NCBI GenBank assembly: GCA_047629975.1 | Contig: JBLHUT010000016.1 | Coordinates: forward strand, 1 to 24,127 | DNA from: JBLHUT01 sp047629975 | GTDB lineage: Bacteria > Pseudomonadota > Alphaproteobacteria > Rhodobacterales > Rhodobacteraceae | Reading direction: 5' to 3' | DNA length: 24,127 nucleotides | In this document: positions 1 through 8,264 of the stretch, one piece after another | How the letters are laid out: every line of letters begins with the position of its first letter | Numbering within the stretch: position 1 is the first letter of the stretch | Translations under genes and position numbers: made by a program | The notes under the pieces: generated by a model | What the model was told of the DNA's origin: nothing | The model's input: the letters and a program-made list of their open reading frames with translations, nothing else | The model's database searches: none

Positions 1-321
1 GAATTCCAGTTCGCCCCTGCGATATTTCCGTGGCGTTCAACCACTGGAATCGGCCCCGTCATTTCGCTGTTCAGCACCCGAATAACACACGAACCTTGCT
101 TCCGAATCCGCGTTAACGATTCGGATCAGCCGTTTTAATTTCGTCCGATTCCTAAGCAAACAGAGACATCGAAGAGCGAAACGCTCCCTTCATTGAGAGG
201 TTTTACGCTCATTTCCCGCAAATTTTGTTAAATTCAATGCCGCAGAGCCGCAAAATCCAAATTAACGATTGTTTCACGTCGTCAGCTTGGGTAAACACAG
301 ATTAGATCAACGGAGCGTATC
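1..321. other. Upstream intergenic region with small repeats
   Basis: No convincing gene is seen here. The stretch is relatively A+T-rich and should hold the promoter of the surface protein gene that starts at 322. Two small structures are visible. One is a perfect 8-bp inverted repeat, TCCGAATC at 101-108 and GATTCGGA at 118-125, whose spacer contains the palindrome CGTTAACG. The other is a 9-bp direct repeat, TTAACGATT, at 113-121 and 262-270. Either could be a protein-binding site, but no regulator can be named. No clear -35/-10 pair was found. Confidence 0.5.
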
Positions 322-969
322 ATGTCTCAAATTTTTAAAAAGTTAGCGATTGCCGCAACCATCAGCGCCAGCATGGCGATGCCCGCATTTTCGGCGACCG
401 TGCCATTTTCTTCAGTCGTAACGACACTGGATGGCGGCGGAGCCAACTCTGTCGTAACGACCACCCCCGGAAACAACCTTGTAGTCGACTTCGATCAGAC
501 CGGTGGCCGGGTAACACAGGCGGTATCATTTACAGCCGGCGTGGACTTTGACCTGTATCTCGACAGCTACACCAATGTAACGTCGGGCGGGTATTCTGCG
601 TTTACACTCCAGCGGACCAGTGGAACCCCCGAATTCTACGATGTAGCAGGAGCGTACAACCGGTATTGTAGATGGGCGGCAGCTCCAGTAGGCACTGACA
701 CCAATGGCGGCGCATCTAGCGGGTTTTGCAACTCAATCACGACTGCTGGTACGGCATCAGTTAATCCTTCGGCAACACCAATCTTTGAGGGCTTGCCTTC
801 CGGTGACTACATCATCGGGTTCTACCAGCCAAATCCGCCTAATGGTGCAACAAGCGCGTCATTTACTGCTGTAGGCGCGAACGTTCCATTGCCAGCATCC
901 GGTTTTGTGCTTCTTGGAGCACTCGGCGTGTTTGGCGCGGTAGCGGCGCGCAAGCGCAAAGCAGCCTAA
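322..969 (+). CDS. VPLPA-CTERM sorting domain protein, secreted
   Basis: This 215-residue protein is probably exported and then processed at the cell surface. Residues 1-25 form a classical signal peptide with basic residues KK, a hydrophobic core and an AFSA cleavage end. The mature part is rich in Gly, Ser and Thr and has two cysteines (116 and 136) that could form a disulfide. The C-terminus has the three parts of the sorting signal: VPLPA at 188-192, a hydrophobic helix at about 194-208, and a basic RKRK tail at 210-213. In the Rhodobacteraceae this signal is paired with an exosortase (XrtD type), which is not in the window. The body of the protein was not recognised. The start is supported by GGAG about 10 nt upstream. 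A strong terminator follows directly, so the gene is probably monocistronic. Confidence 0.9.
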   Translation: MSQIFKKLAIAATISASMAMPAFSATVPFSSVVTTLDGGGANSVVTTTPGNNLVVDFDQTGGRVTQAVSFTAGVDFDLYLDSYTNVTSGGYSAFTLQRTSGTPEFYDVAGAYNRYCRWAAAPVGTDTNGGASSGFCNSITTAGTASVNPSATPIFEGLPSGDYIIGFYQPNPPNGATSASFTAVGANVPLPASGFVLLGALGVFGAVAARKRKAA

Positions 970-993
970 GCTTAACAGCAACTCTGAATTTCG

Positions 994-1022
994 AAAGGGC
1001 TTGGGAAACCAAGCCCTTTTTT
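994..1022 (+). terminator. Rho-independent terminator of the VPLPA-CTERM gene
   Basis: A perfect 11-bp stem, AAAGGGCTTGG at 994-1004 and CCAAGCCCTTT at 1009-1019, closes a GAAA tetraloop and runs into six T residues at 1017-1022. It lies 25 nt after the stop codon at 967-969. Confidence 0.93.
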
Positions 1023-1401
1023 GTGTTGAACCCACTCTTTGCTACATTAGTTATCGCAAGCGGCGTATCCGATACGCAGTGATACACGCCCCGCTCAGGC
1101 ATCGAAAAGACTGCCGCCAATGCACAGGCCTATGTCGCAATTGGACCGAGCCGCCGGCATTGGCACCTAAAGAACCGGTTTGCCTTTAATCAGCTTTTGC
1201 GCGCTCCGTACTTCGACGCAGGCAACAGTCAAGTAGCCCCGGCCACAACGACACATCCAGCAAACCCACACAAACGATCCTCCTACCTGCGGCGGTTTGG
1301 ACATTGCTTCGGGCATTCCAGCACTTTAGACAAAAGGTCGGGAACAGGGGGATTGGACCATCAATCTGCCCTGGAAATAGATAAGCCAGGAGGCACGAAG
1401 C
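1023..1401. other. Intergenic region upstream of ctaD
   Basis: This stretch of about 380 nt holds no credible gene. Short reading frames in it lack ribosome binding sites and resemble nothing known. It should contain the ctaD promoter. The best -35/-10 guess, TTGCTT at 1304-1309 and TTTAGA at 1325-1330, has a short 15-nt spacer and is weak. A 15-bp dyad, GCGTATC-C-GATACGC at 1063-1077, is the clearest structure and may be an operator. A good ribosome binding site, AGGAGG at 1388-1393, lies 8 nt before the ctaD ATG. Confidence 0.5.
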
Positions 1402-3078
1402 ATGGCAGACGCAGCCATTCACGGGCGTGACCATGAAGACGAGCGTAGCTTTTTTACACGCTGGTTCATGTCAACCAACCATAAAGATATCGGGATTCTT
1501 TACCTGATCACTGCGGCTGTAGCCGGTTTCATTTCCGTGGCCTTTACGGTCTACATGCGGATGGAACTGATGGAGCCGGGCGTCCAGTTCATGTGCCTTG
1601 AAGGCGCACGTCTCTTCCCTGCTGCTACGGTGGCAGAATGTACACCAAACGGGCATTTGTGGAACGTACTCATCACGGGTCACGGCATCCTGATGATGTT
1701 CTTTGTTGTGATTCCAGCGCTTTTCGGGGGATTTGGCAACTACTTCATGCCGCTCCAGATCGGTGCGCCGGACATGGCATTTCCACGCCTAAACAACCTG
1801 TCCTACTGGATGTACGTTGCAGGTACAGCGCTTGCTGTCCTCTCGGTTGTCAGCCCAGGCGGCAACGGCCAGCTTGGAGCGGGCGTTGGCTGGGTTCTGT
1901 ATCCTCCCCTGTCCACCACAGAAAGTGGCTGGGCGATGGATATTGCCATCTTTGCTGTCCACGTCTCGGGGGCGTCATCGATTCTCGGTGCGATCAACAT
2001 GATCACAACTTTCCTGAACATGCGCGCGCCCGGAATGACCCTTCATAAAGTTCCGCTGTTCGCCTGGTCGATTTTCATTACCGCATGGCTGATCCTTTTG
2101 GCGCTGCCTGTTCTTGCCGGTGCGATTACGATGCTGCTGACAGACCGGAACTTTGGAACGACATTCTTTGATCCTGCCGGCGGTGGCGATCCGGTTTTGT
2201 ACCAGCACATTCTGTGGTTCTTTGGTCATCCGGAAGTTTACATCGTGATTCTGCCGGGATTCGGCATCATCAGCCATATTATCGCAACTTTCTCGCGCAA
2301 GCCGATCTTTGGCTATCTGCCAATGGTCTACGCTTTGATTGCGATTGGCGTGCTTGGCTTTGTTGTGTGGGCGCACCACATGTACACAGTCGGTATGTCG
2401 TTGACCCAGCAAAGCTACTTTATGCTGGCAACAATGGTCATTGCGGTTCCGACGGGTGTTAAGATCTTTAGCTGGATCGCGACAATGTGGGGCGGCTCCA
2501 TCGACTTCAGAACGCCGATGTTGTTCGCCGTGGGCTTTGTGTTCATGTTCACCGTGGGCGGGGTCACAGGCATCGTTCTTGCGCAGGCCGGTATCGACCG
2601 TGCGTATCATGACACCTATTATGTGGTTGCCCACTTCCACTACGTGATGGCGATTGCTGCCGCGTTTGCGATTTTTGCGGGATGTTACTTCTACTTCCCG
2701 AAAATGACCGGAAAGATGTACAGCGAGCGGCTTGGCAAAATCCATTTCTGGATGTTCTTTATTGCGACAAACATCACCTTCTTCCCACAGCACTTTTTGG
2801 GTCGTCAGGGTATGCCGCGCCGCTATATCGACTACCCTGAAGCGTTTGCGACGTGGAACTGGTGGTCATCCATGGGTGCCTTCGTGTCCTTTGCGTCCTT
2901 CCTGCTGTTCTTTTACGTCATGATTGTCGGAGTTCGCTCGGGGGCACGGTCTTCTGCTGCAAACCCGTGGACACCTTATGCCGATACGCTTGAGTGGACC
3001 CTGCCGTCCCCTCCACCAGAGCATACGTTTGAAACTCTTCCAAAGCAGGAAGAGTGGGACAAAAGCGGAGCGCATTAG
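1402..3078 (+). CDS. ctaD: Cytochrome c oxidase subunit I (aa3 type)
   Basis: This 558-residue, twelve-helix membrane protein is the catalytic subunit of the aa3 terminal oxidase, which reduces O2 to water and pumps protons. All key residues are visible, and their numbers coincide with those known for the Paracoccus enzyme: heme a ligands H94 and H413; heme a3 ligand H411; CuB ligands H276, H325 and H326; the H276/Y280 cross-link pair in GHPEVY; D124 of the D channel in GAPDMAF; and T351 and K354 of the K channel. AGGAGG eight nt upstream fixes the ATG. The other oxidase subunits are not in the window, which is common in this family, where ctaD stands apart from the ctaCBGE cluster. The gene ends 3 nt before the DUF2244 gene, so the two are probably cotranscribed. 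Nothing is missing or unusual. Confidence 0.98.
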   Translation: MADAAIHGRDHEDERSFFTRWFMSTNHKDIGILYLITAAVAGFISVAFTVYMRMELMEPGVQFMCLEGARLFPAATVAECTPNGHLWNVLITGHGILMMFFVVIPALFGGFGNYFMPLQIGAPDMAFPRLNNLSYWMYVAGTALAVLSVVSPGGNGQLGAGVGWVLYPPLSTTESGWAMDIAIFAVHVSGASSILGAINMITTFLNMRAPGMTLHKVPLFAWSIFITAWLILLALPVLAGAITMLLTDRNFGTTFFDPAGGGDPVLYQHILWFFGHPEVYIVILPGFGIISHIIATFSRKPIFGYLPMVYALIAIGVLGFVVWAHHMYTVGMSLTQQSYFMLATMVIAVPTGVKIFSWIATMWGGSIDFRTPMLFAVGFVFMFTVGGVTGIVLAQAGIDRAYHDTYYVVAHFHYVMAIAAAFAIFAGCYFYFPKMTGKMYSERLGKIHFWMFFIATNITFFPQHFLGRQGMPRRYIDYPEAFATWNWWSSMGAFVSFASFLLFFYVMIVGVRSGARSSAANPWTPYADTLEWTLPSPPPEHTFETLPKQEEWDKSGAH

Positions 3079-3081
3079 AAT

Positions 3082-3603
3082 ATGCCTTTAGAATGGGAGG
3101 AGCGGCCGGAAACGGTCGCTCCTTTATCTTTACCCCCTTCGGACAAGCCTGTTTTGCGGCTTTCCCTCTGGCCCCACCGGTCCTTACCAAAAAAGGGCTT
3201 TGTGTTCTTTATCGGGATCACACTTGGCTTGATTTGTGTGCCATTGCTTGCCGTTATCGGCACAGTGGTTCTGTGGGCACTTCTCCCCTTTCTCGGTGTG
3301 ACCGTCGGCGGTGTCTGGTACGCACTACAACGCAGTTACCGCGACGGCGAGATCCTAGAGGAGCTAACCCTGTGGGACGATCGGCTCCATTTGGTACGGC
3401 ACAACCCAAGAGGCCCGAGGCAGGAATGGGAAGCCAATCCGCATTGGGTGCGAATCGCGCTGCATGAACAGGGCGGTCCGGTTGAGAATTATATTACCTT
3501 GATGGGAGCAGGCCGGGAGGTCGAAATCGGGGCATTCCTGAGCCCCGAAGAACGCATGGAGATCTATCGCGACCTGTCGACCAGGCTGAAGAGGGAGGCA
3601 TAA
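3082..3603 (+). CDS. DUF2244 domain membrane protein
   Basis: This is a 173-residue protein of the DUF2244 family, of unknown biochemical function and found in many alphaproteobacteria. Two hydrophobic segments at about residues 39-60 and 62-82 form a membrane hairpin after a polar N-terminus. A soluble C-terminal part follows with the pattern W(D/E)(D/R)L..R.., WV.I.L, and the ending FLSPEER typical of the family. It starts 3 nt after the ctaD stop codon and lacks a strong ribosome binding site of its own, so translation is probably coupled to ctaD. The link to ctaD suggests, but does not prove, a role in oxidase assembly or the inner membrane. Confidence 0.85.
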   Translation: MPLEWEERPETVAPLSLPPSDKPVLRLSLWPHRSLPKKGFVFFIGITLGLICVPLLAVIGTVVLWALLPFLGVTVGGVWYALQRSYRDGEILEELTLWDDRLHLVRHNPRGPRQEWEANPHWVRIALHEQGGPVENYITLMGAGREVEIGAFLSPEERMEIYRDLSTRLKREA

Positions 3604-3672
3604 CGGGGGCGGGCCTCCGCCACCGTTACTCTTGGGCATGCCGGCCCTTCGACCTTGACCACGTACCCGCGC

Positions 3673-4137
3673 TTAGCCCGCGAGCATATCCTTGACCATT
3701 GGGCCAACCGCGCCGAAATCTATCTGCCCGGTGTGTTTGGCCTTCAACACGCCCATGACCTTGCCCATGTCACGGATGCTGGCGGCGGCTGTTTCTTCGA
3801 TCGCGTCTGCGATCGCTTTGCTGACCTGTTCGTCGGTCAACTTGCGTGGCAGGAATTCTTCGATCACGGTAATTTCCAACTGTTCCTGCTCTGCAAGTTC
3901 CAGCCGGCCGCCCTCTTCATAGGCGCGCGCGCTTTCGCGCCGCTGCTTGACCATGCGACCCATGATTTGTGTGACCTCGGCATCGGTTACACTGGCCTCT
4001 GATGCCTCGCCACGCAGGGCGATGTCGCGGTCTTTGATGGCAGCATTTATCAACCGGAGAGTGGATAGCTGAACGGTATTCTTGTCACGCATCGCCTGTT
4101 TCAGGGCGACATTGATACGGGTTTTGATGTCCGGCAT
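3673..4137 (-). CDS. GatB/YqeY domain-containing protein
   Basis: This 154-residue protein matches the YqeY family in length (about 150) and pattern: an N-terminal helical part (LKQAMRDKNTVQLSTLRLI), a middle segment with QRRES...Y..GGR..LA..E, and a C-terminal tail with FLP..L and MGKVMGVLKAKHTGQID. The C-terminal part resembles the tRNA-binding tail of GatB, the amidotransferase subunit that makes Gln-tRNA or Asn-tRNA, but the free-standing protein has no firmly assigned reaction. An in-frame start 33 codons upstream would add a cysteine-rich stretch unlike the family. The ATG at 4137 is preceded by GAGG at good spacing and is preferred. The gene is convergent with the DUF2244 gene and divergent from carA, sharing a 171-nt control region. 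Confidence 0.92.
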   Translation of the reverse strand: MPDIKTRINVALKQAMRDKNTVQLSTLRLINAAIKDRDIALRGEASEASVTDAEVTQIMGRMVKQRRESARAYEEGGRLELAEQEQLEITVIEEFLPRKLTDEQVSKAIADAIEETAAASIRDMGKVMGVLKAKHTGQIDFGAVGPMVKDMLAG

Positions 4138-4308
4138 GTCGTTGATCCTCGTAAGCGTTTCTTTGGCCTCTTCATCTAGCCACTCTGCGCACCGGAAACA
4201 ACAGCAACACGTGTCCGGCGATCTATCCGCCACCACTGTCTGCTATGGCTTGACGCCCCCAGCGTGCGCTCATAAGTTGCAGCCGCTTTACCACATGGAG
4301 TTACGCGA

Positions 4309-5469
4309 ATGACGGTTGCAATTGCGCCTGCCAAACATACCGCCTGTCTGGCCTTGGCCGATGGAACCGTCTTTTACGGGCAAGGCTTCGGAGCGACGGG
4401 ACACACTGTTGCCGAGCTGTGTTTCAACACGGCGATGTCGGGCTACCAAGAGATCATGACCGACCCGTCCTATGCCGGACAGATCGTGACCTTTACCTTT
4501 CCCCACATCGGCAATGTCGGTGTGAATGCTGACGACGACGAGACAGCAGACCCCGTCGCCGAAGGCATGGTCGTAAAGTGGGACCCGACGGCCCATTCCA
4601 GCTGGCGTGCAACCGAGGACCTTTCCGCTTGGCTCACGCGGCGTGGACGGATCGGTATCGGCGCCATCGACACGCGGCGCCTGACCCGTGCGATCCGTCA
4701 ACAAGGTGCCCCGCACGCCGCCTTGGCCCATGACCCCAACGGAAAGTTCGACATTGCCGCGCTTGTGCAAGCCGCCCGTAACTTTTCAGGGCTCGAGGGG
4801 CTTGATCTGGCCAAGACCGTTACGTGCGCGCAATCCTATCGCTGGGATGAAAAGCTGTGGGCGTGGCCGGAGGGGTTCTCGAAGCAGAGCGACCCGCGCC
4901 ACAAAGTGGTCGCCATAGATTACGGCGCAAAGCGCAATATCCTGCGGTGTCTGGCAAGTGCAGGATGTGACGTTACGGTGCTTCCGGCGACGGCCACTAC
5001 CGAAGATGTGCTGGCACTTGCGCCGGACGGACTGTTTTTATCGAACGGACCGGGCGACCCCGCCGCCACCGGCGTCTATGCCGTGCCCATGATTCAGGGC
5101 GTTCTGGAGCAAAGCAAAATACCGGTTTTTGGTATCTGCCTTGGCCATCAGATGCTCGCACGTGCTCTTGGGGCGTCGACGATCAAGATGAACCACGGTC
5201 ACCACGGTGCGAATCATCCCGTTAAGGATCTCGAGACCGGGAAGGTTGAAATAACCTCCATGAACCACGGCTTCACTGTCGATACCCAAACCCTTCCCGT
5301 GGGGGTAAAAGAAACCCATGTTTCGCTGTTTGACGGATCCAATTGCGGCATCCGGATGGAAAACCGTCCGGTCTTTTCAGTGCAATACCATCCCGAAGCA
5401 AGCCCCGGCCCTCAGGACAGTTACTATCTGTTCGAGCGGTTTGCCGCAGCTATGACCGCCCAGAAATAG
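4309..5469 (+). CDS. carA: Carbamoyl-phosphate synthase small subunit
   Basis: This 386-residue glutaminase subunit hydrolyses glutamine and channels ammonia to CarB, which makes carbamoyl phosphate for arginine and pyrimidine synthesis. The N-terminal CPSase domain contains FNTAMSGYQE (about 39-48) and PHIGNVG. The C-terminal class I amidotransferase domain has the nucleophile C277 in FGICLGHQM and the catalytic pair H361 and E363 in YHPEASPGP. Length and motifs are normal. GGAG at 4297-4300 supports the ATG. The large subunit gene carB is not adjacent in this window. No leader peptide or attenuator was recognised in the 171 nt between it and the divergent YqeY-type gene. Confidence 0.98.
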   Translation: MTVAIAPAKHTACLALADGTVFYGQGFGATGHTVAELCFNTAMSGYQEIMTDPSYAGQIVTFTFPHIGNVGVNADDDETADPVAEGMVVKWDPTAHSSWRATEDLSAWLTRRGRIGIGAIDTRRLTRAIRQQGAPHAALAHDPNGKFDIAALVQAARNFSGLEGLDLAKTVTCAQSYRWDEKLWAWPEGFSKQSDPRHKVVAIDYGAKRNILRCLASAGCDVTVLPATATTEDVLALAPDGLFLSNGPGDPAATGVYAVPMIQGVLEQSKIPVFGICLGHQMLARALGASTIKMNHGHHGANHPVKDLETGKVEITSMNHGFTVDTQTLPVGVKETHVSLFDGSNCGIRMENRPVFSVQYHPEASPGPQDSYYLFERFAAAMTAQK

Positions 5470-5488
5470 CGAGTTGACCGGCCAGTCA

Positions 5489-5503
5489 TTAACAGAGCCT
5501 TAA
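5489..5503 (+). promoter_or_regulatory. CtrA-type binding box
   Basis: The sequence TTAACAGAGCCTTAA is an exact TTAA-N7-TTAA arrangement, the canonical binding site of the alphaproteobacterial cell-cycle regulator CtrA, and is followed by CC. It lies in the 78-nt gap between carA and the glycosyltransferase gene, 44 nt before the ATG, where a promoter is expected. That CtrA acts here is an inference. The short site could arise by chance, but its placement is good. Confidence 0.6.
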
Positions 5504-5547
5504 CCAAAAACAGGGACCTTCGGTACAACGCTGAAGGAGCCCCCTGT

Positions 5548-7536
5548 ATGTCGGCCCAGATACAACGAGAGTTACGAATTCCCCCGGCGCACCCGCTGCG
5601 CGACGGCAACGTACATCTCCTTAACCCCGTCTCGAAACGTTCTGAACAATCAGGACCGGGCAAGCGGCTTGGCCAACGGCTTATTGAGGCCGGGGTGCTG
5701 CACCCGAGTGATCTGGTCAAGGCGCTTGCACTTCAGGCCCGTCAAGACGCACGCCTTGGCGATATTTTGTTGATGCACGGGCTTGTCGGTGAAGCCGCGT
5801 TGATGCAGGTGCTCTGTGAGCAGTGGCGCACCGAACGGCTGGACCTTGAAGCGCGCCCGCCCGACCCACGGCTGGTCGACACATATTCACCTGCTGCCTG
5901 CCTGCGTGACGGGCTTTTGCCGTGGCGCCGTGTGGGCAGCATAACGGTCGTTGCTACCGCCCGTCCCGAACATTTCGCCGATCAGCGCAGCGCACTGGAA
6001 GCGACCTTCGGTCCCGTTGCAATGGCCCTATGCACCCATCGCGACCTGTCCGATGCCGTTGAAATGATCCGCAGCAGGGCTTTGATGAAACAGGCCGAGT
6101 CGCGCGTCGACGCACAGTACAGTTGCCGCAACTGGTCTACCGGCAGGTCACAAGCCTATCTTTTTGCCGGACTTTCCAGCTTGCTCGTGCTTGCCTTTCT
6201 GGCCCCTCTGGTCGTTTTTGCAGTGCTCTGTGTTTGGGCCTGCCTGACGCTTGTCATCAATATGCTGGTCAAGGTTTTTGCAACATTTCATGCGTTGCGC
6301 AGTGGAATAGGACGGCGGGTGGGGCCCTTTACATCGACACGACGACCGACGCTGGCCATCGCGCGCCTGCCTGTTGTGTCCGTGATGATCCCTTTGTTCA
6401 AGGAACAGAATATAACCGGCAAGTTGGTCAAACGACTTTCGCGCCTTGCCTATCCCAAGGAGCTTTTGGATATTTGCCTTGTCGTCGAGGCGACAGATAC
6501 CCAAACCAGAGAGGTGCTTTCCCGAGCCGATCTTCCGATGTGGATGCGCGTGGTTACCGTGCCCAAAGGCGGGGTGCAGACCAAACCGAGGGCGCTGAAC
6601 TACGCGCTGGATTTCTGCCGTGGCTCCATCATCGGTGTCTGGGATGCCGAGGATGCTCCGGCGCCTGACCAGCTTCATAAAGTGGTGCGCCGGTTTCATG
6701 AACGCGGACCAGATCTGGCGTGTGTGCAGGGGCAACTGGATTTCTACAATGCGCGTTCGAACTGGTTAAGCCGCTGCTTTACCATCGAGTACGCCACATG
6801 GTTCCGCATTCTTCTGCCGGGACTAGAACGATTGGGCTTTGCAATTCCATTGGGGGGGACAACATTGTTCTTTCGCCGCACAGCACTCGAATCTCTGGGC
6901 GGCTGGGACGCGCATAACGTTACCGAAGACGCCGATCTGGGCATCCGGCTGGCCCGCATGGGCTACCGCACGGAAATGGTGGCCTCTGTGACCAAGGAAG
7001 AGGCCAATTGCCATCCGCTGGCTTGGGTAAAGCAACGCTCACGTTGGCTCAAGGGCTATGCGATGACTTGGGCGGTGCACATGCGAAATCCGGCCCAACT
7101 CTGGCGCGATCTGGGCCCGTGGAAGTTCTTCGGGGTCCAGATCGTCTTTCTATGCACATTGTCGCAATTCCTGCTTGCGCCGCTGCTTTGGTCCTTCTGG
7201 TTGGTGGCTTTTGGCCTTTGGCACCCGTTGATCGGTATCTTACCTGTTTGGGCGTTCTGGGCTTTGGGGGGTATCTTTCTGACCTCCGAGGTCTTGAACA
7301 TCACGATCGGATGTCTGGCGGTCAACACCCGCGGCCGCCGTTTCCTGATCCCCTGGGTTCCAAGCCTGCATTTGTACTTCCCCCTCGGCGCGCTTGCCTC
7401 CTACAAGGCCGTCTATGAACTTCTCGTGAGCCCGTTTTACTGGGATAAAACCTCCCACGGGCTGTACGACGAGCACGAGGCGGGCACGTTGGTTCAGCCG
7501 GTCATTTGCGCGTCGGAATCCAGCTTCAGCCGCTGA
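5548..7536 (+). CDS. Membrane family 2 glycosyltransferase with N-terminal MshEN domain
   Basis: This 662-residue protein probably makes or extends a surface polysaccharide at the inner membrane. Residues 40-63 and 69-92 are two tandem copies of the 24-residue MshEN motif (RLG..LI..G.L....L...L..Q), separated by exactly five residues. This is the arrangement known to bind c-di-GMP in MshE-type ATPases. Hydrophobic segments lie at about 203-245. The catalytic GT-A domain starts near 276 (VSVMIPLFKE), with DAED at 366-369, the acid TED at 459-461 and QRSRW at 496-500, as in processive enzymes. Further membrane helices lie at about 527-590. AAGGAG at 5534-5539, eight nt upstream, fixes the start. 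The 3' end overlaps the convergent GntR gene by 43 nt. The sugar product is unknown. It resembles the bacterial NfrB/BcsA group but has no PilZ domain. Confidence 0.9.
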   Translation: MSAQIQRELRIPPAHPLRDGNVHLLNPVSKRSEQSGPGKRLGQRLIEAGVLHPSDLVKALALQARQDARLGDILLMHGLVGEAALMQVLCEQWRTERLDLEARPPDPRLVDTYSPAACLRDGLLPWRRVGSITVVATARPEHFADQRSALEATFGPVAMALCTHRDLSDAVEMIRSRALMKQAESRVDAQYSCRNWSTGRSQAYLFAGLSSLLVLAFLAPLVVFAVLCVWACLTLVINMLVKVFATFHALRSGIGRRVGPFTSTRRPTLAIARLPVVSVMIPLFKEQNITGKLVKRLSRLAYPKELLDICLVVEATDTQTREVLSRADLPMWMRVVTVPKGGVQTKPRALNYALDFCRGSIIGVWDAEDAPAPDQLHKVVRRFHERGPDLACVQGQLDFYNARSNWLSRCFTIEYATWFRILLPGLERLGFAIPLGGTTLFFRRTALESLGGWDAHNVTEDADLGIRLARMGYRTEMVASVTKEEANCHPLAWVKQRSRWLKGYAMTWAVHMRNPAQLWRDLGPWKFFGVQIVFLCTLSQFLLAPLLWSFWLVAFGLWHPLIGILPVWAFWALGGIFLTSEVLNITIGCLAVNTRGRRFLIPWVPSLHLYFPLGALASYKAVYELLVSPFYWDKTSHGLYDEHEAGTLVQPVICASESSFSR

Positions 7537-8144
7537 ACGAAGGCGATCGAGATATGGGATTTGAGAGCAGCATAAGCCGCAGCCTCGTCTCGCAACGCAA
7601 TCGCGGCCACAATGTTGTCGTGCTCTGCCAGTGCCGTTTCACCCCGACCCACGGCAGCAAGCGACGTTGTCGCCATCAACGCCATCGAGCGGTAAACAAG
7701 GTCAAGTTGTTGCACGAGGTACCGGTTGTGCGAAGCAAGATGTATCTGTCGATGGAACCGGCGGTTGGCCCGTGCCAAGGCACTGGGATCCTCCAGCAAC
7801 GCACGGTCCTGATCGACCATCCCCCTTAGCACAGACACCTCTTCGTCCGTCGCGTGGCGGGCCGCCAGACGCGCCGCCAATCCCTCCAACTCGGAGCGTA
7901 CGACATAAAGTTCCGCAAGTTGCGAATAGTCCAGCGATGCCACAATCAGGCTCCGGCCATCGCGGGTCAGAAGGGATTGCGTCTCGAGCCGTTGAAGAGC
8001 CTCGCGCACCGGCGTTCTGGACACACCGAACCGTTCCGCAAGTTCGGATTCAACCAATCTGTCACCGGGGCGGTATGTTCCTACATCGATCGCCTCGAGA
8101 ATGAGTTGATAGGCATCTTTGTTCTGAGACTTCTCATTCGCCAT
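7494..8144 (-). CDS. GntR family regulator, FCD (FadR) subfamily
   Basis: This 216-residue transcription factor has a winged helix at about residues 10-70, with the GntR signature LAERFGVSRTPVREALQRLE at 35-54. An all-helical FCD ligand-binding domain spans about 75-205. The FCD metal site is visible as N127, H131, H175 (EHDNIVAAI) and H197, so it likely binds a metal-coordinated small acid. The ligand and target genes cannot be read from the sequence. A promoter regulated by such a protein may lie in the 120-nt gap shared with the divergent HAD nucleotidase gene, but no clear palindromic operator was seen. AAGGAAG upstream supports the ATG. The last 43 nt overlap the end of the glycosyltransferase gene on the opposite strand. 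Confidence 0.95.
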   Translation of the reverse strand: MANEKSQNKDAYQLILEAIDVGTYRPGDRLVESELAERFGVSRTPVREALQRLETQSLLTRDGRSLIVASLDYSQLAELYVVRSELEGLAARLAARHATDEEVSVLRGMVDQDRALLEDPSALARANRRFHRQIHLASHNRYLVQQLDLVYRSMALMATTSLAAVGRGETALAEHDNIVAAIALRDEAAAYAALKSHISIAFVQRLKLDSDAQMTG

Positions 8145-8264
8145 GCGGCTCTTCCTTTTCCAGCGTCGTGTTCAGGCTATGCAGTCTACCGCCGGAAAAT
8201 CAAGTCTTGCCGCTCCTGACAGCAGCCCTTGCCGCAGGGGTATCACTGACCTAGATTGCTTGCC

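Noticed and set aside
1..6. EcoRI site GAATTC at the very start of the window
   Set aside because: Possible trace of cloning, but a six-base site can occur by chance and other copies are present in the window.
1170..1192. TGGCAC followed by TTTGCC upstream of ctaD as a sigma-54 promoter
   Set aside because: Spacing between the two elements does not fit -24/-12.
1975..2793. A 272-codon minus-strand frame opposite ctaD
   Set aside because: Highly charged antisense translation of a membrane protein gene; no motif or ribosome binding site.
3608..3621. GGCGG-GCCT-CCGCC hairpin between the DUF2244 and YqeY genes as a terminator
   Set aside because: Only five base pairs and no T tract on either strand.
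4138..4236. Cysteine-rich 33-residue N-terminal extension of the YqeY-type protein
   Set aside because: The family starts at the downstream ATG, which has a good ribosome binding site; the extension lies in the divergent promoter region.
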